Positions 7,213 to 14,000 of a stretch of 23,436 nt of DNA are shown here, one piece after another. The notes beneath the pieces are model-generated. The model did not search any database. It had not been told where the DNA came from and worked only from the letters and a program-made list of their open reading frames with translations. This DNA comes from a virus: positions 1 to 23,436 of IMG/VR virus record IMGVR_UViG_3300027522_000042; one strand, 5' to 3'. Each line of letters begins with the position of its first letter. Positions within the stretch are counted from its first letter, which is position 1. Made by a program: the position numbers and the translations under genes.

Positions 7213-7226
7213 ACCTAGGATTTTAT

Positions 7227-7985
7227 TTAGTATGGTGAATCTGTTTTTGATTCGTCTGATCCATGTTTAACTTCTACATTACCTTTGCCAACTTTTTCGG
7301 CAAATGATTTTGCAATTTGATAAACACCTTGATCTTCAACCGGACCAACCTTAGACACTTCCCAACCAAACCATGTTCCTTTGTCGTTTGACATCTGAAC
7401 AGTCTTTAGATTATAAATGTGGCTATATGTTGGCGGTGTGAATAAACCATTTTTACCAGTCAACTTTAGTCCCATCATAATGGAATTCCATTTACGACTA
7501 ATTTTTAATTGAGTCGCTTTCATAGAAATCAAAGCTGTTTGTGGTGAATCACCTAAAACTACTACAAAATGATTTGCAGTATTCTCAAGATAATTACCGT
7601 TTGGTAAACGATCTTTAAAAGATTTATCACGAGTAGTTGTGCTCATGATATCACTACTTGCATCATGAATTGCTACTGGTGCGCCTTTACCCTCACCTCT
7701 ATCTTGCCATTCTACATATTTTCTTTCATAGAATGCTGGCAATATATTTATACCCTTAGTACCGTCAAAAATTTCATTTGTAACAGTGTTTAGGATCATG
7801 CCGGGTTCGGCACCCTCAACATACTTACCATCTCTTTTATTAATTTCAGGAGATAACTGTCCTAAAACTTTTAGAAAAGGTAATGCAAGATCATCTTGCG
7901 TCATATTCTGAGAGCCTTTATCTGCATCAGCTTCAAACATATTGACAACTACTGCATTTTCTTTTTTTTCTACTATTTCATTCAT
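7227..7985 (-). CDS. Conserved phage protein, possible ssDNA-binding role (252 aa)
   Basis: 252-aa soluble protein with a polar N-terminus, then a recognisable block NMTQDDLALPFLKVLGQLSP (about 27-46). The remainder alternates short hydrophobic strands with turns (for example HFVVVLGDS and ALISMKATQ), consistent with a beta-rich fold. The C-terminal about 20 residues are polar and charged and end in an aromatic Tyr, loosely like the acidic, aromatic-ended tails of phage ssDNA-binding proteins. I recall relatives in marine and other podoviruses, sometimes labelled as single-stranded DNA-binding. I cannot show that from motifs. AGAGGA precedes the ATG by about 11 bases, and two bases separate it from the 184-aa gene. 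Its place before the primase fits a replication role. Confidence 0.7.
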   Translation of the reverse strand: MNEIVEKKENAVVVNMFEADADKGSQNMTQDDLALPFLKVLGQLSPEINKRDGKYVEGAEPGMILNTVTNEIFDGTKGINILPAFYERKYVEWQDRGEGKGAPVAIHDASSDIMSTTTRDKSFKDRLPNGNYLENTANHFVVVLGDSPQTALISMKATQLKISRKWNSIMMGLKLTGKNGLFTPPTYSHIYNLKTVQMSNDKGTWFGWEVSKVGPVEDQGVYQIAKSFAEKVGKGNVEVKHGSDESKTDSPY

Positions 7986-7987
7986 GT

Positions 7988-8542
7988 TTATTGTTTCCTC
8001 TTGATTGTTGTTTTATTTCCAACGAATACGTTGAAAAGCTCGGTAGGCATTTCTTTGCCTGATTCTAAACGTTCCCGAACTAACGCTTTAAGAGTCATGG
8101 GTTCCACCTTCAACTTTTGTGTTGGTGAAAACCCACGCTCAGATGCAAGGCTAGCATAATCCGCAGCCTTGTTATCTTCGTTACGCCCAAATGATACGGA
8201 TATCTCATTTTTGATTATATCACCCAGGTTATTGTCTCGAAGCCATTGAAATGCAGCATCTCTATTTGCAATAGTAATACTTGCACTATAATTAGGTTTA
8301 ACATCTACTGAAGACCCGTCCATAAGTTTAAGGTGAGATAAACCCATCTCAGCCATCATGGTAGGAATTACTTCTCCAGATAAATAGTCAAATTGTTTTT
8401 TAGTTTTTTTTAAATTCTCTTCTTGAGATTCAATATCATTTTGTAAAGAATTTAATTTCTCTACTTGATCTGCAAGAGTTTTTATATTGTCTGTTTTTTG
8501 TATGACCTGTTGTTGGTCATTTTCAAAGTTTATGTTACTCAT
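7988..8542 (-). CDS. Conserved phage protein with N-terminal coiled coil (184 aa)
   Basis: Residues about 17-56 form a charged heptad-like helix (VEKLNSLQNDIESQEENL). A conserved alpha/beta region follows, including LKLMDGSSVDVKPNYSASI, then AFQWLRDNN with an IIKNEISVSFGR segment, and later LKALVRERLESG. I recall this C-terminal region as a common uncharacterised phage family found next to replication genes. No catalytic motif is evident, and no signal peptide or membrane segment. Its ATG overlaps the end of the 118-aa gene by eight bases, and the 252-aa gene starts two bases after its stop, so all three should be made together. It may be a replication or recombination accessory protein or a modulator of the ssDNA-binding candidate; this is inferred from position. 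Confidence 0.75.
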   Translation of the reverse strand: MSNINFENDQQQVIQKTDNIKTLADQVEKLNSLQNDIESQEENLKKTKKQFDYLSGEVIPTMMAEMGLSHLKLMDGSSVDVKPNYSASITIANRDAAFQWLRDNNLGDIIKNEISVSFGRNEDNKAADYASLASERGFSPTQKLKVEPMTLKALVRERLESGKEMPTELFNVFVGNKTTIKRKQ

Positions 8543-8891
8543 CTATCTTTCCTCTTTCATATAAGTTGATTGCAATAGGATAATATTGTCTTTCTTGTTT
8601 ATCCCACTTTAGTAAATTGTATTTACCATTAGTCATGTCAGAAACAATTGAACACGTTACACCAATAATTGCAGGATCTCCAGTTAATAATAAATGATCT
8701 TCTGATGTAAAATCTTTTAACATTTTTCTAAGTTTAAAAATTAATGGACCAGGAGAAAATATTATCTGTGAAAGTTCCGGTAATAAAAAAACAAACTCAC
8801 CATATTTTGATGCGCCCATAATATTTATTTTAGGTCTGCCTTCAGCAGTACCCGCAATTTCTTGAATTACATAAACTTTATTTTCTTTCAT
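8535..8891 (-). CDS. First gene of the early operon, unknown function (118 aa)
   Basis: 118-aa protein with no recognised family. The N-terminus (MKENKVYVIQEIAG) begins a likely beta strand. The middle has LLPELSQIIFSPGP and a helix LIFKLRKMLKDF, and the C-terminal part contains LLTGDPAIIGVTCSIVSD and a Trp/Lys-rich stretch. No membrane segment or metal motif is seen. It is the promoter-proximal gene of the replication operon. The predicted minus-strand promoter puts transcription start at or within a base or two of the ATG, and there is no Shine-Dalgarno sequence, so the mRNA is likely leaderless. The last bases overlap the start of the 184-aa gene. An early regulatory or replication-initiation role is possible but unsupported by motifs. 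Confidence 0.75.
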   Translation of the reverse strand: MKENKVYVIQEIAGTAEGRPKINIMGASKYGEFVFLLPELSQIIFSPGPLIFKLRKMLKDFTSEDHLLLTGDPAIIGVTCSIVSDMTNGKYNLLKWDKQERQYYPIAINLYERGKIDE

Positions 8892-8892
8892 A

Positions 8893-8920
8893 TTGACAAT
8901 ATAGTTATAAATGTTATGTT
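8893..8920 (+). promoter_or_regulatory. Sigma70-type promoter for the SNF2 helicase gene
   Basis: -35 TTGACA at 8893-8898 (perfect consensus), 16-base spacer, then -10 TATGTT at 8915-8920 preceded by TGT, giving an extended -10. Transcription should start near 8927, leaving a short leader with a purine-rich AGAAAGAAG sequence before the ATG at 8944. It overlaps the opposing promoter of the early operon almost completely. Confidence 0.7.
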
Positions 8921-8925
8921 GTCAA
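8898..8925 (-). promoter_or_regulatory. Sigma70-type promoter for the early/replication operon
   Basis: On the minus strand, -35 TTGACA occupies 8925-8920, followed by a 16-base spacer and -10 TATATT at 8903-8898 (five of six consensus bases). The expected start point, six or seven bases downstream, is 8892-8891, which is the first base of the ATG of the 118-aa gene. This would make a leaderless transcript covering the genes from 8891 towards the left edge. Confidence 0.7.
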
Positions 8926-8943
8926 GTAGAAAGAAGAAAAATT

Positions 8944-10374
8944 ATGAACTATAAATTTAAAACAAAACCTTATGCACATCAAATGACTGCATTAGAAAAA
9001 TCGTGGAATAGAGAAACTTATGCTTATTTTATGGAAATGGGCACAGGTAAAACAAAAGTATTAATAGATAATTTAGCCATGCTTTATGACAAAGGTAAAG
9101 TTAATGGTGCTTTAATTATTGCACCTAAAGGTGTTGTAGGTACTTGGTATGATAATGAATTACCAACTCACTTACCAGACCACATAGAAAATGTGACTGT
9201 TTTGTGGCAAGCAAACATTACTAAAAAACAACAAGAAAGTTTAGATAGTTTGTTTCAAGAAGGTGAAGGTTTACATATTATAATTATGAATGTTGAAGCT
9301 TTTAGTACAGATAAAGGTAAAGCGTTTGCAACTAAATTTATGTCTTGTCATAATACTTTAATGGCGATTGATGAATCAACTACCATTAAAACACCTAGTG
9401 CTAAACGTACTAAAAATATTTTAACTTTGTCTACACAAGCTAAATATAGAAGAATAATGACCGGATCTCCTGTTACTAAAAATCCTCTAGATTTATTTTC
9501 ACAGTGTGATTTTTTAAGTCCTTGGTTATTAGATTTTACATCTTTTTATGCATTTAGAAATAGATATGCAGAAATGAAAACCTTGCACATGCATGGTAGA
9601 CAAATACAAATAGTTAGTGGTTTTAAAAACTTGGGTGAACTATCCGATAAATTAAAAGAATTTTCTTATCGTGTTCTAAAAGAAGACTGCTTAGATCTTC
9701 CAGAAAAAATCTTTATAAAAAGACATATAGTTTTAACTTCTGAACAACGTAAATTGTATGAGCAAATGAAAAAAGAAGCTATTGCTATTTTAGATGGTAA
9801 ACAATCTACAACTGTAAATTCTTTGACTCAATTAATGAGACTTCATCAAATAACATGTGGTCATTTTACTGCTGATGATGGGTCATTAAAAAGAATAAAA
9901 AATAATAGAGTTAATGAATTGATGGATGTTTTAGAAGAAACTGAAGGTAAAGCTATTATTTGGGCTCACTATCAACATGACATTAAAGATATAATTAAAG
10001 AAGTAGAAAAGGTCCATGGTCCGGGATGCATTGTTGACTATTATGGATTAACTCCCAAAGAAGACAGACAACCTAATATCAAACGTTTTCAAGACGACCC
10101 TAAGTGTCGGTTCTTTGTTGGAACCCCTGCTACGGGCGGCTATGGGATAACTTTAACAGCTGCAAACACCGTAATTTATTATTCTAACGGTTATGACTTA
10201 GAAAAAAGATTACAGTCAGAAGACAGAGCACACAGAATCGGGCAGAAAAAATCTGTAACCTATGTTGATTTAATGGCGGCCGATACCGTGGATGAAAAAA
10301 TCGTAAAAGCTCTACGAAAAAAAATAAACATAGCGTCAGAAGTTTTAGGTGAAGAACTGAGATCATGGATTTAA
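8944..10374 (+). CDS. SNF2-family superfamily 2 helicase/translocase
   Basis: 476-aa DNA-dependent ATPase with SNF2/Rad54-type motifs: Q-like region YAHQ at 10-13, Walker A MGTGKT at 32-37 (K36), Ia IIAPKGVVGTW at about 58-68, motif II IDEST with D143 and E144 (DEST, not the usual DEAH), motif III TGSP at 173-176, motif V GITLTAAN at 401-408, and motif VI QSEDRAHRIGQ at 424-434. Such enzymes translocate on double-stranded DNA and remodel forks or protein-DNA complexes. No nuclease or HNH domain is fused to it. The ATG at 8944 is preferred to one at 8911, which lies upstream of the predicted transcription start. It is the only plus-strand gene in the window, driven from the shared divergent promoter region and converging on the lysis gene. 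Confidence 0.95.
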   Translation: MNYKFKTKPYAHQMTALEKSWNRETYAYFMEMGTGKTKVLIDNLAMLYDKGKVNGALIIAPKGVVGTWYDNELPTHLPDHIENVTVLWQANITKKQQESLDSLFQEGEGLHIIIMNVEAFSTDKGKAFATKFMSCHNTLMAIDESTTIKTPSAKRTKNILTLSTQAKYRRIMTGSPVTKNPLDLFSQCDFLSPWLLDFTSFYAFRNRYAEMKTLHMHGRQIQIVSGFKNLGELSDKLKEFSYRVLKEDCLDLPEKIFIKRHIVLTSEQRKLYEQMKKEAIAILDGKQSTTVNSLTQLMRLHQITCGHFTADDGSLKRIKNNRVNELMDVLEETEGKAIIWAHYQHDIKDIIKEVEKVHGPGCIVDYYGLTPKEDRQPNIKRFQDDPKCRFFVGTPATGGYGITLTAANTVIYYSNGYDLEKRLQSEDRAHRIGQKKSVTYVDLMAADTVDEKIVKALRKKINIASEVLGEELRSWI

Positions 10375-10404
10375 TAGGACATACGCGTGAGGCGCGCTGG
10401 AATT
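10375..10404. terminator. Possible bidirectional terminator between convergent genes
   Basis: The 30-base gap between the SNF2 stop and the M15 peptidase stop contains a short GC-rich inverted repeat, CGCG at 10384-10387 and CGCG at 10393-10396 around TGAGG, followed by CTGGAATTTTATTTT on the plus strand. The stem is only four bases and the T-run is interrupted, so this is a weak candidate supported mainly by its position. Confidence 0.3.
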
Positions 10405-10899
10405 TTATTTTACGTATCTGTCGGTTGATAGACCTAAGATCTGTTTGTATTCCGTCTTGCCGGATTCGCCTTTAATCGCCATTAGATATTCCTTACGGTT
10501 AGCGTTAATTTCTTTTGTGTATGATACATGGACCCAGCCACTGTTGGGTTCGCCGGGAGTGTGGTACTCGAGAATCAATTGATCAAACATTAAGTTTTCT
10601 TTGATCCAATCTGCTAGTTCATTGTTGGCAACACCAAATATTTCTAGGTCTGCCGCCTCTCCTTTGCAGTGCTGACTCTTAGTTGAGCTACCTATCTTAA
10701 CTGACAAAATTGGATCTCTAAATCCACTGGAAATAGTCACTACTTGATTGAAATGGTCTCTAACGGGCTGTAGAACCCTCTCACAGAGCAATCGTAGATT
10801 TTCGGTCTGATCGTCCGTGGGGTTGTTGTTAAGGCCCATCCTCGTCGCTGTCTGTGACTTACAAAGCTCAGCTTTGCTGAAATTCTTGCTCAGTTTCAT
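10405..10899 (-). CDS. M15-family peptidase, likely endolysin
   Basis: 164-aa zinc peptidase of the M15A type (D-Ala-D-Ala carboxypeptidase or L-Ala-D-Glu endopeptidase fold) expected to cut peptidoglycan cross-links. Zinc ligands fit SQHCKGEAADLE (H77 and D84) and WVHVSY (H124), with E111 in LILEYH as a candidate catalytic acid. ISSGFRDP at 56-63 is also typical of the family. There is no signal peptide, so release would need a holin or similar. AGGAGAGCC directly precedes the ATG. It follows the 63-aa membrane protein with a gap of seven bases, forming a probable two-gene lysis cassette at the 3' end of the late operon. A virion-associated role is an alternative. Confidence 0.9.
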   Translation of the reverse strand: MKLSKNFSKAELCKSQTATRMGLNNNPTDDQTENLRLLCERVLQPVRDHFNQVVTISSGFRDPILSVKIGSSTKSQHCKGEAADLEIFGVANNELADWIKENLMFDQLILEYHTPGEPNSGWVHVSYTKEINANRKEYLMAIKGESGKTEYKQILGLSTDRYVK

Positions 10900-10906
10900 G
10901 GCTCTC

Positions 10907-11098
10907 CTATTTTATGATTAACATGTAGATCATACCGGCCATACCGGTGATCAAAGCTCCGACAGATGTTAGTAGAATAGTTTCTATTCTACAAATCTGT
11001 TTTTCTAATGAATGAATCTTGTCATGAGTTTGTTTCTGCATAATTCTACACAGCTTCTCATGTGATTCTATTTTTGTTAGTGCAATATTTTTAGTCAT
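10907..11098 (-). CDS. Small tail-anchored membrane protein, holin/XhlA-like candidate
   Basis: 63-aa protein with a charged N-terminal helix (residues about 8-40, with a heptad-like KIHSLEKQICRIETIL segment) and one C-terminal hydrophobic span at about 41-62 ending MLIIK. This layout, soluble coiled coil followed by a terminal membrane helix, matches XhlA-type lysis accessory proteins and some small holins. Its ATG shares a base with the stop of the 1511-aa gene (TAATG), and there is no strong Shine-Dalgarno sequence, so it should depend on coupling. The neighbouring M15 peptidase lacks a signal sequence and would need a membrane partner, which supports a holin-like role. Sequence alone does not prove pore formation. 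Confidence 0.7.
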   Translation of the reverse strand: MTKNIALTKIESHEKLCRIMQKQTHDKIHSLEKQICRIETILLTSVGALITGMAGMIYMLIIK

Positions 11099-14000
11099 TA
11101 AGTTCTACTCGCAATTACTTTTTCAGTAGGTGATAATAAAGCAGTCTCAGTCTGTGTCAAGTTAGTTTGTGGGTCGACATTTTGTGCTTGACTTAACTGT
11201 TTAGATGGCATTGGTGTGTCACCTAATGGTGGTGTTTGCATTTTAGGTTTACTTGTAAAACCTGGTGAACCCGGTACCATTAAATCTTTTATCATACCTG
11301 GTACTTTTTTAATTTGTCGCTGGATAAATCCTTCTTCTTTTATTGGATTTCTATTTTTATCTAACAACAACCTGCCTTCTTTGTCTATTTGATAATTTTC
11401 TTCATCAGGCTTGTAGCCCCCTTCTCGTTCTCTTGTTTCTTCGTTTAATACTGTAGGAAAAAATTTAATTCCACTGTATTTTCCTTTAACTCTATCTAAA
11501 TCTCTTTGCGGAAATAAAAAAGATCTGTTTGCTCTATACCTAAACTCATCATTGTCTTTAGTTAAATTTTTCATTTGTTGTTTAACTGATTTAACTTTAC
11601 TTTCAAATCTAGGTTTAGAATAATTAACTGGTGTAAATCTTCCTGATACTAGATTATTAACTAATGTTCTGGAAGCACCTTGATCTCTCATGATTTGATA
11701 TATTTTAGATTTACTTAAATCTAATAATTCTAAATCTTTAATTCTAATGTACATATCTTTTTGTATTCTAAATGCTTCTTGCTGCATGTTATCAAAAGTT
11801 CTAACCATATCTGTTGGTGTTTTTTGTGCAAAATTTTGTACGCTATAAAAACCTTCTGTTTCATCAACCGCTCTTAACAATGCATTCATACTACGTGTAA
11901 AATACCTAAGGTCTTTTTTAACATCAATTCTAATGATCCGTGTTCCAGTAAACAGGGCCAATAATTCATCAGATAAGTTAACTGGTTTACCACCTTTAGT
12001 TAAATCTAATGACAAAGCATCACCTATTTTTTGACTACTTGTTAGCACACCAGGTTTAACTCCATCTAATATGTGAGTTAATGATTTAATAAATTTATCT
12101 CCAAGGTCATCAGAATTTGTGTACACAAAACCACCGTTATCTTTTCTACCATTTCTTGTAGTTACATCTATAAACCTATCAAAACCTAAAGGCTCTGATA
12201 TAAATGGATCTAGATATACAGAAACAGGTCCATTTTCTCCAAACATTAAATTCATTACAAACTGTTCTGTTTCTTGTGGATTTAAATTTTGTTTCTGTGC
12301 TTGTGCAATAGCTGCGTCTAGTGGTTGATACAAACTATCGTAAGGACTAAAGTATGAAAAATTAATTGCAGCACTTTCACCATTCTTCCAACCTTTAACA
12401 GCTAACAAATTTGATGTTGCATCCCATGATGCAGCTGATGATCTTTTGTATGCGTTCCATTGTGAATTTGTAGAGTTAGTTAACGCTTGTGATAACTCAT
12501 TAAATCCTTTTCCAATAGCGTAACTTGTCATAAAAGCACCAGTCAATCTTCTTATACCCATTTGTTGTATAGCTCTATTAGGATGCGCCGATTCTTTTAA
12601 ACCTGTGCTAATAATATTTGCACCGGTTCTAAGTATTTCTGCCGGGAAAGATATAAAGTTTCCAAGAGGCAGCTTTCTTAGTGCTTGAATAACGGGTGGT
12701 ACTTTACTGTAAGTTGGGTAAGTGTTTCTTAAAAGATAAGCTGATCCTTCTTCAATAGCATCATCATATGTTTTTTTTACTCCAGTAACAGGACTTATGG
12801 AATCAAATTCTTTACCCATGTATCTAAACCATTCTTTAACCTCATCTAAATTTTTTAATGCTTGAGACAATTGTGATTTACCAAATTCAAAACCATAACC
12901 TTTCCATAAGTTATCACCCCCTGCGTATAGTCTTGCAACTTTATCTGTAGGTGTCATTTTCATTAACCTATCAAATAATTTATCAGTAGTATTTATTGCG
13001 TTACTTTTTAAATCTTGTAGCACAGATTTCATTTCTGCAGCTACCACGTTTTCATCCCACACACCAAGTCTAACTAATTTTTCTACGTAGTTATTAAATT
13101 CTACTTCATCAATTTTATTACCTCCTGCTTTAAATATATCTCTTGCAACTATCTGCATAGCATCTGTAACGCTAGCTCTACCACCTATGTGTCCATTCAT
13201 TAAAGAAAAGAAAGAAGCTGAAGTCACGTTTCTAACTTGTGTTTGTGGTGAGTATAATGTTTTACCGATCTGTACACCAACTTTAAATTGTAATGCAAAA
13301 CGATAGAAAGCATTCTCTACAAGTTTATCTAATGAACCCCCTATACCTGCAAAACCTTCTACATATTCAGGTGAGGCCCACTTGTTTAATAAACCTGATT
13401 TCATAATACCAAGTCTCGGTACGCTTTTAATTTGTTGTGCACCAACAAATCCTGCGTTAGTCGCATCTTCTAAAGTATTGAACAACCACCCATTTTTTAA
13501 ACCTGATCTTGCTATGTAATCCGCTGCTCTTTTGTTGGCCATTGATGCGATAGCTTCTGATGTAGTGAATGCGACTGAGGCTTTTAAATTTCTTTCAGGG
13601 CCTAATAAATTTTTTATTGCAGCTGGTAATTCTTCACCAGTTTTTAAAAATTTAAATTTATCGTTTTGTAATATACGAGTACCTATATCTTTTAATTGTG
13701 TTAATGGTGATTTACCTTCAGCTTTAGCTGTTCTTAATATATCTTCTGCGTGCATTTTAGCAGACTCTATGTAAGCTTGTTCTGGTTTTAGTTTTGGAAA
13801 AGAATTCCTGGCAGATTCTTTTAAGTTTGTATTTTTTGTAATTACATTGTTAACTAAATAATCAACTGCTCCATCCATTATTTTTTGTGGAGGAACTTTT
13901 TCAGGATTTGTAAATGTTGTGAATGATCTTACTAAATATTTACCAACGTTATCTACTTCAACAGTAGCAAGATCTTTTGCTAATTCATCTGCATCTTTAC

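Larger units (their letters stand above)
8893..8925. repeat. Inverted repeat formed by the two -35 boxes
   Basis: TTGACAA at 8893-8899 and TTGTCAA at 8919-8925 are exact inverted copies separated by 19 bases. They contain the -35 elements of both divergent promoters, so the symmetry may come only from the two promoters facing each other, or may also be an operator for a dimeric regulator. Confidence 0.6.

Noticed and set aside
7180-7215. Possible tRNA fragment or attP core (TTCGACT resembles a T-loop)
   Set aside because: The five bases on either side of the loop do not pair as a T-stem, no acceptor or anticodon arm can be drawn, and no integrase gene is seen. The hairpin explains the GC-rich patch better.
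7896-8159. 87-aa plus-strand open frame across the 252/184-aa gene junction
   Set aside because: Antisense to two overlapping conserved genes. The N-terminal half is Phe/Ile/Tyr runs from A-rich coding DNA.
8911-8943. Upstream ATG extending the SNF2 protein by 11 residues
   Set aside because: It lies within the promoter spacer, before the predicted transcription start. The ATG at 8944 has a purine-rich ribosome site and begins the conserved sequence.
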